64,000 nt of DNA from Chloroflexota bacterium (GTDB taxonomy: Bacteria > Chloroflexota > Anaerolineae > Promineifilales > Promineifilaceae): contig JAGOMA010000006.1 of assembly GCA_017993775.1 (NCBI GenBank), positions 124,001-188,000 of the forward strand. Reading direction: 5' to 3'. The position numbers and the translations under genes are program-made. The notes under the pieces are model-generated. The model worked only from the letters and a program-made list of their open reading frames with translations, did not search any database and was not told where the DNA came from. Of the stretch, positions 18,475 through 26,784 are shown in pieces; position 1 is the first letter of the stretch; each line of letters starts with the position of its first letter.

Positions 18475-20448
18475 ATGACTGATTATCGCGTCACCTTCGA
18501 GTATGTCGATCCTGTGTTGGTCCCCAGCGGCGCCTTGCTAACGGAAGCGGCCGTTCGCGCCGGGGTGCAGATTGCTCAGCCGTGTGGGGGACAGGGGCGT
18601 TGTGGCCGCTGCGCGGTGCGTGTGCAAAACGGCGGCGTGCGGCGGCGCAGCACCTTACGGCTGTCGGCTGAGGATGTGGCGCAGGGGTTTGCCCTGGCCT
18701 GCCAGACAGTGGTGGAAGGCGACGTTTTGGTGACAGTGCCGGAGCAAGAAATGCTGGACCGGCATCTGACGACGGACCGTGTGGCCGCGGAAGTGCAGCC
18801 GCCGCCCGGCTATGATCCGCAGCGCGACCAGTCGCTCCAGCGTCTTTGCCTCACCTTGTCCCCGCCCAGCATGGACGACCAGCGAGATGATTGGAGCCGC
18901 CTGCAAACGGCCGTGCGCCAACAAATCGACAGCGCCACCCTGCAAATCTCCCTGCCGCTGGTGCGCAAAATAGGCGGTATTTTGCGGGCGGGCGCGTGGC
19001 GGGTAACGGCCGTGCTCCATGCCGAAACCCACAGCGCGCCATCCGAAAGTTCCCAATTGCCTGTCCATACACTCGTAGACCTGCAACCCGGGCACGCCGC
19101 CGCCGACGCGCCGCTTTACGGCCTGGCCATCGACATCGGCACGACCACGGTCACGGTTTGGCTGGTGGATTTGCTCAGCGGGCAGGTTGTCGCCCAGGCG
19201 GCGGAATACAATCGCCAAATTCAGCGCGGCGAAGATGTCATTTCGCGCATCATTTACGCCAGTAAAAACAGCGGGCAGGGGGAACTGCGCGCGCTCGTGT
19301 TGCAAAGCATCAACAATCTGATTGAGCGCGTGGGGCAAAAAACAGGCAAAGATCAGAGACCGGAGACTGGAGACTCGCGCTCTCCGCTCCCCAATCCACG
19401 AATATACAAAGCAGTTATCGCCGGTAACAGCATTATGATGCACCTGCTGTTGGGGATTCCCGCCGAAAGCATTCGGTTGGCGCCGTTTGTCACGGCCGTT
19501 AACCACCTCCCGCTCTTCACCGCGCAAGAAATCGGCCTGGACATCCATCCTGAAGCGCCGGTGATCTGCCTGCCGGGTATCGCCAGCTACGTTGGCGCGG
19601 ATATTACCGCCGGGGTTTTATCCTCTGGCCTGGATGACGCCGACGACACCGCATTGTTTCTGGACATTGGCACCAACGGCGAAATGGTGCTGGGCGGCCG
19701 CGACTGGCTGGTGACCTGCGCCTGTTCGGCCGGACCGGCGTTTGAAGGGGCCGGCGTGCGTGATGGGATGCGCGCCACCAGAGGCGCAATCGAAGAGGTG
19801 TGGATAGACGGCCGTACCTACGAACCCTCGCTGCGCATCATCGGCAATACCCAGCCGCGTGGCATCTGCGGCAGCGGCCTCATCTCCCTGTTGGCCGAAC
19901 TGTTCCTGACCGGCGTGATCGACCGGGGCGGGAATTTTGACACGCATCTGGCGACAAACCGCCTTCACCAGGGCGAAAATGGGCTGGAATATGTACTGGC
20001 CTGGCCCAATGAATCGTGGCATGGCCAAGTCATCGCCATTACGCGCACAGATATCGACAATTTGCTGCGAGCCAAGGCCGCCATTTACGCCGGAATGCAG
20101 GTTTTGGCCGACAGTGTAGGCGTGCCGCTGGAATTGGCATCTCAGGTGCTGATCGGTGGCGCGTTTGGCAAGTACATTAACGTGGAGAAGGCGATTCAGA
20201 TCGGCCTGCTGCCGGATAAACCGTGGGAGCAGTTTCGCTTTTTGGGCAACACGGCCGTTCTCGGCGCATATGCTGCCTTGCTCAGCCAAACCGCCCGGCA
20301 GCGCATCGACGACATAGCCCGGCGCATGACTTACATTGAGCTGTCAGCCGACAACAGCTTTTATGATGCCTTCACTTCTGCACTATTCTTGCCCCACACC
20401 GATATGGGATTTTTTCCAAGTGTGGCACAGGCGTTAACAGGTGAATGA
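18475..20448 (+). CDS. acsV: corrinoid protein reductive activator (RACo/AcsV type)
   Basis: The 657-residue protein reactivates the Co(II) form of the corrinoid protein to Co(I) using ATP. The N-terminal [2Fe-2S] ferredoxin-like domain has Cys37, Cys43 and Cys46 (QPCGGQGRCGRCAVRV) plus a later ACQT cysteine. A linker and an ASKHA-type ATPase domain (DUF4445) follow: YGLAIDIGTTTVTVWLVDL, FLDIGTNGEMVLGG and a C-terminal GGAFGKYINVEKA. An odd segment (nucleotides about 19350-19402, residues near 293-310) resembles the GGAGACTGGAGACT-type intergenic repeats seen elsewhere and appears to have entered the gene in frame. It lies in the acs operon upstream of acsE. Confidence 0.92.
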   Translation: MTDYRVTFEYVDPVLVPSGALLTEAAVRAGVQIAQPCGGQGRCGRCAVRVQNGGVRRRSTLRLSAEDVAQGFALACQTVVEGDVLVTVPEQEMLDRHLTTDRVAAEVQPPPGYDPQRDQSLQRLCLTLSPPSMDDQRDDWSRLQTAVRQQIDSATLQISLPLVRKIGGILRAGAWRVTAVLHAETHSAPSESSQLPVHTLVDLQPGHAAADAPLYGLAIDIGTTTVTVWLVDLLSGQVVAQAAEYNRQIQRGEDVISRIIYASKNSGQGELRALVLQSINNLIERVGQKTGKDQRPETGDSRSPLPNPRIYKAVIAGNSIMMHLLLGIPAESIRLAPFVTAVNHLPLFTAQEIGLDIHPEAPVICLPGIASYVGADITAGVLSSGLDDADDTALFLDIGTNGEMVLGGRDWLVTCACSAGPAFEGAGVRDGMRATRGAIEEVWIDGRTYEPSLRIIGNTQPRGICGSGLISLLAELFLTGVIDRGGNFDTHLATNRLHQGENGLEYVLAWPNESWHGQVIAITRTDIDNLLRAKAAIYAGMQVLADSVGVPLELASQVLIGGAFGKYINVEKAIQIGLLPDKPWEQFRFLGNTAVLGAYAALLSQTARQRIDDIARRMTYIELSADNSFYDAFTSALFLPHTDMGFFPSVAQALTGE

Positions 20449-20492
20449 GAGATTGGAGATTAGAGACCGGCGATTTGTTGGTCGCCGGTGTC
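20448..20492. repeat. GATTGGAGATT repeat and hairpin between acsV and acsE
   Basis: GAGATTGGAGATTAGAGACC is followed by a hairpin with arms ACCGGCGA and TCGCCGGT. The same GATTGGAGA words occur at 4150-4206 and 9642-9698 and, in degenerate form, inside acsV. Confidence 0.55.
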
Positions 20493-20511
20493 CCCCATAA
20501 AGGAGAGTTTT

Positions 20512-21447
20512 ATGTACGTTATCGGTGAAAACATTCATATCATTTCCCAAAAAGTGAAAGACGCGTTGAATGAGGGGAACGGCCGTTTCTTTCAGGACCT
20601 TGCCGTACAGCAGGTAGAGGCCGGGGCCGACTGCCTCGACATGAACCTCGGGCCGCGCAAAAAAGATGGCGAAGAAGTTTTCCCCTGGATGGTGGAACTG
20701 CTGGAAGAAGTTGTTGACGTGCCGCTCTGCTTCGACAGCACCAACATTTTAGGTATCGAGGCCGGCCTAAAAAAAGTGACCAAAGCTCAGCCCATCATCA
20801 ACTCCACGTCCGCCGAGCCGGAGCGCCTGGAAAAAGTGCCCCTACTCGCCAAACGATACAACGCCCGGCTGATCGCTCTTACCATGGGCAAAAGCGGCAT
20901 CCCCGTTGCCTCTGACGAACGGGTCAACATCGCCCTGGAACACCTGATCCCGCGCGCCATAGAAATCGACTTTCCCATCCATGATCTAATCATCGATCCG
21001 CTGGTGTTGACGGTTTCTGGCTGCCAGGAGTACTGCCCAGAACTGATTGAAGCCGTGCGCACGCTGCAATTTGCCTGGGACCCGCCGCCGCCGATTTCTG
21101 TGGGCCTTTCCAACGTGTCCAATGCTGTACCTCACGCCAACCGGCCGTTGATCAATCGCGTGTACTGCGCCATGCTCATGGGCGCGGGCTTGCAAATGAT
21201 GATCGCCGATCCCTTTGACGCAGCCTTAAAACAGGTGGTACAGGCGATTGAGACGCGGGATGGGGGAACGGCCGTTAACCGCCTCTACCTCGCCATCCAT
21301 GACCACATCGCCAACATGGAAGAACCCGACATGAATGACGTCGATGCCACCGATCCCCATCAGGTAGCCATCTGGAAAACCGTGCAAATTTTATTAAACA
21401 AAGTCATTTATGCAGATGCCTATCTGCAACAAGAGGCATTTGCCTGA
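20512..21447 (+). CDS. acsE: methyltetrahydrofolate:corrinoid protein methyltransferase
   Basis: The 311-residue pterin-binding TIM-barrel enzyme moves the methyl group from methyl-THF to the cobalt of the corrinoid protein. Motifs include GENIHII at the start, ADCLDMNLGPRKKDG, LCFDSTN, PIINSTSAEPERLEKV, DLIIDPLVLTVS and SVGLSNVSNAVP, all close to AcsE/MeTr. It is about 50 residues longer than the Moorella enzyme (262), mostly at the C-terminus. ATG 20512 follows AAAGGAGAG; the 8-codon extension upstream is unlikely. Confidence 0.94.
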   Translation: MYVIGENIHIISQKVKDALNEGNGRFFQDLAVQQVEAGADCLDMNLGPRKKDGEEVFPWMVELLEEVVDVPLCFDSTNILGIEAGLKKVTKAQPIINSTSAEPERLEKVPLLAKRYNARLIALTMGKSGIPVASDERVNIALEHLIPRAIEIDFPIHDLIIDPLVLTVSGCQEYCPELIEAVRTLQFAWDPPPPISVGLSNVSNAVPHANRPLINRVYCAMLMGAGLQMMIADPFDAALKQVVQAIETRDGGTAVNRLYLAIHDHIANMEEPDMNDVDATDPHQVAIWKTVQILLNKVIYADAYLQQEAFA

Positions 21448-21452
21448 CCAAT

Positions 21453-21493
21453 GATGCGTAATGCGTGCAGAGATTCGGCGCGCATCACGCATC
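21453..21493. repeat. GCGTGATGC-type hairpin between acsE and malic enzyme gene
   Basis: Arms GATGCGTAATGCG (21453-21465) and CGCATCACGCATC (21481-21493) pair with one mismatch. This is the third copy of the element inside the Wood-Ljungdahl operon. Confidence 0.65.
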
Positions 21494-21519
21494 GTGTATC
21501 GTATGTAAGGGGGCCTATC

Positions 21520-22881
21520 ATGTTCGTTGACAAGAAAGACGTAGACATTGATGCGCTGTTGAAAAAAGCGCAAAAACCTTCCGCGGATGCCATGAAACTG
21601 CATCCATTTTATCGGGGTAAAGTGGAAACGGCGCTCAAATGCGTCGTGCGTGACCTGAACGACTTTGCCATCTGGTACACACCCGGCGTTGCCGCGCCCT
21701 GCCGCGACATTCAGGCCAACCCCGAACGCATTTATGACCATACCAACAAGTGGAATACCGTCGCCGTCGTCAGCGACGGAACCCGCGTGTTGGGCCTGGG
21801 CGACATTGGACCCAAAGCGGGCCTGCCGGTGATGGAAGGCAAAGCGCTGCTGTATAAATACCTCGGCGGCGTTGATGGCGTGGCTATCATGCTAGATACC
21901 AAAGACCCGGACAAAATCATCGAAACCGTCCTCATGCTCCAGCCTTCCTTCGGCGGCATCAACCTGGAGGACATCTCGCAGCCCAAATGTTTCCGCATCC
22001 TCGACACCCTGCGCGAAAAAGCGGAAATCCCTATCTGGCACGACGACCAGCAAGGCACAGCCACCGTTACTCTGGCCGGGCTGATGAACGCGCTCAAAAT
22101 TGTGGGCAAAAAGATGAATGAGGTGAGCATCACCTTCGTGGGCAGCGGCGCGTCCAACGTGGCCTGCTCGCGCCTCATCTTTGGCAGGGGAGCTGATCCC
22201 ACCAAGTGTTATATGGTCGACAGCAAAGGAATTCTTGGCCCGCACCGCAAAGATTTGGAAAAGCGGCGTCACGAATACGTCGATAAGTGGCGGCTGTGCC
22301 AGATCACCAACGGCGATATGCGTGAAGGCGGCATTCCCGAAGCGATGGAGGGCGTGGATGTCGTGATTGCGCTTTCCAAACCCGGCCCGGGCACAATTTT
22401 GCCGGAATGGGTGAAGCGCATGAACCAGGATGCCATCCTGTTCGCCTGCGCTAATCCGGTGCCGGAAATCTGGCCCTGGGAGGCGTTGGAGGCAGGCGCG
22501 CGGATTGTGGCTACCGGCCGGTCGGATTTCCCTAACCAGGTGAACAATTCTCTGGGCTTTCCTGGCATTTTCCGAGGGGCGCTGGATGTGCGCGCCCGTA
22601 CCATCACAGACGAGATGTGTTTTGCTGCCGCCGAGGCGCTGGCAGATTTTATCGGGGATGGTTTGGACGAGGAACACATCCTGCCGAGCATGGAAGATTG
22701 GCAGGTGTTTGCCAGGGAAGCGGCGGCGGTGGGCATGAAGGCTCAGGAGCAGGGGGTGGCGCGTCTGACGCTGAGTTATGACGAGCTGTACCAACACGCT
22801 TTTGAAATGATCAGCCGCTCGCGAAACATGACGAAAATGATGATGACGGAAGGGTTTATTGCGGCAGCGCCGGAGGAGTAA
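21520..22881 (+). CDS. NAD(P)-dependent malic enzyme
   Basis: The 453-residue protein oxidatively decarboxylates malate to pyruvate. The N-terminal malic domain shows AIWYTPGVAAPC, VVSDGTRVLGLGDIGPKAG, GKALLYKYLGGVD and WHDDQQGTATVTLAGL. The nucleotide-binding domain shows FVGSGASNVACSRL, then VIALSKPG, FACANPVPEI and ATGRSDFPNQVNN. ATG 21520 follows TAAGGGGGCC; the upstream extension reads through the intergenic hairpin and is not coding. Its place in the acs operon suggests it links acetyl-CoA or pyruvate metabolism and reducing power to the pathway. Cofactor preference cannot be read safely. Confidence 0.92.
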   Translation: MFVDKKDVDIDALLKKAQKPSADAMKLHPFYRGKVETALKCVVRDLNDFAIWYTPGVAAPCRDIQANPERIYDHTNKWNTVAVVSDGTRVLGLGDIGPKAGLPVMEGKALLYKYLGGVDGVAIMLDTKDPDKIIETVLMLQPSFGGINLEDISQPKCFRILDTLREKAEIPIWHDDQQGTATVTLAGLMNALKIVGKKMNEVSITFVGSGASNVACSRLIFGRGADPTKCYMVDSKGILGPHRKDLEKRRHEYVDKWRLCQITNGDMREGGIPEAMEGVDVVIALSKPGPGTILPEWVKRMNQDAILFACANPVPEIWPWEALEAGARIVATGRSDFPNQVNNSLGFPGIFRGALDVRARTITDEMCFAAAEALADFIGDGLDEEHILPSMEDWQVFAREAAAVGMKAQEQGVARLTLSYDELYQHAFEMISRSRNMTKMMMTEGFIAAAPEE

Positions 22882-22883
22882 AG

Positions 22884-23789
22884 ATGTACGACTTAATTAT
22901 CATCGGTGGTGGTCCGGCCGGACTGACGGCCGCGATGTATGCCATACGTAAACGTTTGAATGTGCTGCTGGTGTCTGAGGACCTGGGCGGCAAAACGAAT
23001 TACCACCTGGATTTGCCGGAGATGGATAGTTATCAGGTGATTCGCGGCGTGGAGGTGGTGAACCGGTTTAAGAATGAGCTGGAATACCTGGATTTTGCCC
23101 GGCATTTGGAACGGGTGGCGCGGGTAGAGAAGAGTGACGATGGTTTTGTGGTGCATACGGTGGGTGGCGGCGAACTGCTGGCCAGAGCGATCATTGTGGC
23201 TACCGGAACCCGGCAGCAGTGGCTGAATGTGCCCGGCGAACGCGAGTTTTTGTCCAAAGGGCTTTGTTATTCGGCGTTGAGTTATGCGCCGTTGTTTATT
23301 GAGAAGAATACGGTGGTGATTGGCGAGGATGATTTGGCGCTGCGGTCAGCGGCGGAACTGGCGACGGTGGCGCATCATGTGCATGTGGTTGGCGCGTCGG
23401 AAAAGGCGCTGGAGACGCCGCTGGGGAAGAAGCTGGCAACGGCCGTTAACGTTACCATCCTCTCCGATTACAAAGTTAAGCGCGTGGAGGGCAATGGCTA
23501 CTGCAACGCGGTTGTCGTTGAAAACGTGCGCGGCGAAGAGATGACAATCGCCGCCGATGGCACCTTCGTCGAAGTTGGGCTGCGGCCCAATTCCCAGCCC
23601 GTGGCCAACCTTGTAGACCTGGATGAGCGAGGTTTCATCGTGGTGGATTCTTACAGCCGCACCACCATGCCCGGCATCTTTGCGGCCGGCGATGTAACCA
23701 ATATCTATGCCGAGCAGGTTTTGGTAGCTGTAGGCGAAGGCGTGAAAGCTGCCTTGAGCGCCTACGAATACCTGCTGCCGAAGTTGTAG
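22884..23789 (+). CDS. thioredoxin-reductase-like FAD/NAD(P) oxidoreductase lacking the CxxC site
   Basis: The 301-residue flavoprotein has an N-terminal FAD motif (LIIIGGGPAGLTAAMYA) and the C-terminal FAD motif TMPGIFAAGDVTN, as in low-molecular-weight thioredoxin reductases. The redox-active CxxC that normally lies in the NAD(P) domain is absent: the equivalent segment reads KGLCYSALSYAP, with one Cys. The nucleotide-binding glycine motif is also weak (VVIGEDDLALRSAAELA). It is more likely a ferredoxin/NAD(P)H-type oxidoreductase than a true thioredoxin reductase. It starts 2 bases after the malic enzyme stop. Confidence 0.8.
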   Translation: MYDLIIIGGGPAGLTAAMYAIRKRLNVLLVSEDLGGKTNYHLDLPEMDSYQVIRGVEVVNRFKNELEYLDFARHLERVARVEKSDDGFVVHTVGGGELLARAIIVATGTRQQWLNVPGEREFLSKGLCYSALSYAPLFIEKNTVVIGEDDLALRSAAELATVAHHVHVVGASEKALETPLGKKLATAVNVTILSDYKVKRVEGNGYCNAVVVENVRGEEMTIAADGTFVEVGLRPNSQPVANLVDLDERGFIVVDSYSRTTMPGIFAAGDVTNIYAEQVLVAVGEGVKAALSAYEYLLPKL

Positions 23790-23845
23790 CGGGAAAAAGA
23801 GCGAGAGCGAGAGAAAAGTCTTTCGCTCTCGCCCCATCTTCCCGC
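23789..23845. repeat. nested hairpin between flavoprotein and metVF genes
   Basis: Outer arms GCGGGAA / TTCCCGC and inner arms GCGAGAGCGA / TCGCTCTCGC make a long two-tier hairpin that starts in the stop codon of the upstream gene. The absence of a downstream T-run argues against a simple terminator. Confidence 0.65.
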
Positions 23846-23861
23846 GTTGACGGAGGGAACC

Positions 23862-25337
23862 ATGCCAATTTTTACGCCGGGGAGACGGTGGCAACCCGCG
23901 TATCTCCCCTTCAAGAAAGAGACTGCCGGGAATCGCGCCCTGGCCTTTGTCGAAAGAATCACTAAAGGTCCCTTGTTTGGCTGCCGCATGTGCGGCAACT
24001 GCTTGCTGCAAGAAACCGCGTTTATTTGCCCGATGGAATGCCCGAAAGGAGCGCGAAATGGGCCTTGCGGCGGTTCTACCGAAGCGTCTTGTTACGTCGA
24101 TCCCACGCGGCCCTGCATCTGGTATGCCATTTATGACCGCGCCTTTCGCCTGGGGCGCGAGGAATTGCTGCTAGAAGTGATGCCACCGCTGGATTGGGAC
24201 AAAGTTGGCGGCGAAACCTGGGGTGATGTGGTGCAGCAGGTTCGAACTGTAGGGGCGAAAAAAGTGGCCGTAGGGCTGCTCTCCGGCGATAAACAAGAGC
24301 GAGCGGTCACGGCCGATGCTGTGTTTCGCCCCGTTCGTCAGCCGGATTGGTGGGGCGGCGATGCGGCGTACCATGCGCCGGCTTACGACGCGCCGGCGTC
24401 TGATCTGGAGCGCCGCCTCCGCGCCGGTGAATTTGTGGTGACGGCCGAAGTCGCGCCGCCCATGAGTGCGGCGACGGGCAAAATGTGCCGTAATGTGGAA
24501 ATGGTGGAGCCGTATGTAACGGCCGTTAACTTCACCGATTGTCCCTCAGCCACGCCGCGTATGTCGTCTTTGGCTTGTTCTCTGATGGCTTTGCAACACG
24601 GCGCGGAGCCTGTGCTGCAAATCGCCGCCCGCGATCGCACGCGAACCGGCTTGCAGGCGGAGGTCTTGGGAGCCAGCGCCCTGGGCATCCGCAACATCCT
24701 CTGCCTCTCTGGCGACAGTTTTCGCATGGGGCCAATCCCACGCGCCCGCGCCGACATCATCGACATCGACTCGATCCAGATGTTGTGGATTTTGCGCCGG
24801 ATGCGGGATGATGGGAAATATCTGGACGGCCGTGACATCAAATTTCGGCCGCAATACTTTTTAGGCGCTGCCGCTGCTCCGTTCGCCTCACGCCCGGAAT
24901 TCCAGGCGATTCGCGAGCATAAAAAAATCAATGCCGGCGCTCAGTTCTTCCAAACCAATCTGGTTTATGACCCCGACGGCCTGGAAATTTGGCTCAACGA
25001 ACTGGCGAAACGAAACATTTTAGACAAGGTTTATATCTTGATCGGCGTGACGCCCCTCAAAACCCTGGAAATGGCCCAATACATGCACCACGAGATTCCC
25101 GGCGTGACCATCCCCGGCCATTTGCTGCGGCGATTGGAAGATGCGGGCGCTGGCGCAGCCGAGGAAGGCGTGCAAATCGCTCTGGAAATCATTGAGGCGA
25201 TTAAAAACAAGCAGGGCGTGAGCGGCATCCACCTGATGGCTGTGGGCTGGGAAGAGATTGTGCCGCGTATTGTGGCGGAGGCGGGTTTAGTCCCAGCGCG
25301 GCCACCGGCTGACGAAAAGTTGCCTTTGGCGGCGTAA
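23862..25337 (+). CDS. metF: methylenetetrahydrofolate reductase with N-terminal MetV-type domain (MetV-MetF fusion)
   Basis: The 491-residue protein reduces methylene-THF to methyl-THF, the substrate of AcsE. The N-terminal region (about 35-105) carries the cysteine-rich MTHFR_C/MetV signature: GCRMCGNCLLQ, CPMECPKG, NGPCGG and RPCIWY. Residues from about 185 form the MetF barrel: VVTAEVAPP, VEPYVTAVNFTDCPSATPRM, GAEPVLQIAARDRTRTGLQ and NILCLSGDS. In acetogens such as Moorella, MetV and MetF are separate polypeptides; here they are one. ATG 23862 follows GGAGGG. Confidence 0.9.
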   Translation: MPIFTPGRRWQPAYLPFKKETAGNRALAFVERITKGPLFGCRMCGNCLLQETAFICPMECPKGARNGPCGGSTEASCYVDPTRPCIWYAIYDRAFRLGREELLLEVMPPLDWDKVGGETWGDVVQQVRTVGAKKVAVGLLSGDKQERAVTADAVFRPVRQPDWWGGDAAYHAPAYDAPASDLERRLRAGEFVVTAEVAPPMSAATGKMCRNVEMVEPYVTAVNFTDCPSATPRMSSLACSLMALQHGAEPVLQIAARDRTRTGLQAEVLGASALGIRNILCLSGDSFRMGPIPRARADIIDIDSIQMLWILRRMRDDGKYLDGRDIKFRPQYFLGAAAAPFASRPEFQAIREHKKINAGAQFFQTNLVYDPDGLEIWLNELAKRNILDKVYILIGVTPLKTLEMAQYMHHEIPGVTIPGHLLRRLEDAGAGAAEEGVQIALEIIEAIKNKQGVSGIHLMAVGWEEIVPRIVAEAGLVPARPPADEKLPLAA

Positions 25338-25365
25338 GCGTGATCCACGACGAACGGTTAATTTG

Positions 25366-25983
25366 ATGGCTGTTGAACAGGCAAAAACCGGCTTGCTGCG
25401 CCGGGTGGAAGAATTGCGGCGCGATCTGGCGCAGCGAGACACGGCCGTTCTCGCCGCCCAATCCGGCGCAGTTCTGGCAGTAAGTAGACTGGCGTTGGTG
25501 GTGTGGGGAACGGCCGTTCACATCACCTTGCCCGACTTTGTGGCCCGCAGCCCGGCGACCGGCCAGGCACTGGACCCCCTTACCCAGGCGCTGCTGGCCT
25601 ACTACCTGCACACCACAGACGGCGCGCCGATTGCCGGGGAATGGATCGCTTTTACGGAATTGGCAAACGGCCGTTTTTATACCCAGGCTTTCCAGTCTTA
25701 CACCGGTCACAAACTGGCGCAGGTGTTTGGAAATGACGTGGGATGGTTCGAGGAAACGGCCGTGGCCCTCGGTGGGCAGGCCGTCGCCTTTGCCGGAGCC
25801 GCTTTCCAATTCCAGGTGCTGCCGCGCGTTCTCCTGCTCGTCGCCTGCTGGCCCGGCGACGACGATTTCCTACCTTCTTACAAAGTGTTGTTCGACGCCC
25901 GCGTCAACCATCACCTGCCAACCGACGCTTGTGCTATTATTGGGAGCATGATGACAGGACGCTTGTTAACGGCAAAGGCATAA
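25366..25983 (+). CDS. DUF3786 domain protein
   Basis: The 205-residue protein matches the DUF3786 pattern: a coiled N-terminal region, VVWGTAVHITLPDFVARSP, ALLAYYLHTTDGAPIAGEWI, then FLPSYKVLFDARVNHHLPTD and CAIIGSMM at the end. This family is of unknown function and is often found near corrinoid and CODH/ACS genes in anaerobes; I recall this association but cannot verify it here. It lies between metF and the CooC genes, 3 bases before the next gene, so it is almost certainly cotranscribed with them. Confidence 0.75.
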   Translation: MAVEQAKTGLLRRVEELRRDLAQRDTAVLAAQSGAVLAVSRLALVVWGTAVHITLPDFVARSPATGQALDPLTQALLAYYLHTTDGAPIAGEWIAFTELANGRFYTQAFQSYTGHKLAQVFGNDVGWFEETAVALGGQAVAFAGAAFQFQVLPRVLLLVACWPGDDDFLPSYKVLFDARVNHHLPTDACAIIGSMMTGRLLTAKA

Positions 25984-25986
25984 ACC

Positions 25987-26760
25987 ATGAAACTGGCAAT
26001 TAGTGGCAAAGGGGGCGTGGGCAAAACGACGCTAACGGCGCTTCTGGCGCAGGCGTTGGCCGACCGGGGGCGGCAGGTATTGGCCGTAGACGCCGATCCG
26101 TCGCCCTGTCTGGCAGGCGCGTTGGGCTTCCCGGATGAACTGCGCGCCCAACTGCGCCCCATCTCGGAAATGGACGCCCTGATCGAGGAACGAACAGGGG
26201 CAAAACCGGGCGCCGTGGGTGGATTTTTCACGTTAAACCCTCGCGTAGACGACATTCCCGAACGGTTTAGCGTCACCCATCGCGGCGTGCGTTTGTTGGA
26301 AATGGGCGCGGTAGACATTGGCAGCTCGGGCTGCATTTGCCCGGAGAGCGCCATGCTCAAAACCCTGTTCACGCATCTGCTTTTCCGCCGGGATGACATT
26401 CTCATTTTGGATATGTATGCCGGCGTAGAGCATCTGGGGCGGGCGACGGTGGACTTTGTCGATGCCTTGATCGTCGTGGTGGAGCCGACGCGGCGAAGTC
26501 TGGGGACCGCCGCCCAGATCAAGAAATTGGCCGCCGACATTGGCCTGACGCGGCTGTGGCTGGTGGGTAACAAGATTCGCAACCAGGACGAGGCCGTGTT
26601 TTTGCAGGAAAACACGCCGGGTATGCCCATTTTGGGTCTGCTGCCGGCGGATTTAAGGGTGCAAGAGGCGGATAGGTTGGGCACGGCCGTTTACGACCAC
26701 GTCCCCGCCTTGAAAGAACAAGCGGAAAATATCGTCAACCAGCTAGAGCGCGGCGTTTAG
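25987..26760 (+). CDS. cooC: CooC/AcsF-type nickel-insertion ATPase (copy 1)
   Basis: The 257-residue MinD/SIMIBI-type ATPase has the deviant Walker A KGGVGKTT near residue 7, a VDADPSPC switch, and the metal-binding CxC in GSSGCICPES near residue 117. CooC proteins dimerise, bind nickel through the CxC and use ATP to mature CO dehydrogenase or acetyl-CoA synthase. A second, different CooC follows 24 bases downstream, so one may serve CooS and the other the ACS part. Confidence 0.9.
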   Translation: MKLAISGKGGVGKTTLTALLAQALADRGRQVLAVDADPSPCLAGALGFPDELRAQLRPISEMDALIEERTGAKPGAVGGFFTLNPRVDDIPERFSVTHRGVRLLEMGAVDIGSSGCICPESAMLKTLFTHLLFRRDDILILDMYAGVEHLGRATVDFVDALIVVVEPTRRSLGTAAQIKKLAADIGLTRLWLVGNKIRNQDEAVFLQENTPGMPILGLLPADLRVQEADRLGTAVYDHVPALKEQAENIVNQLERGV

Positions 26761-26784
26761 CCAATCTCGGACCGTGAAAAAATT

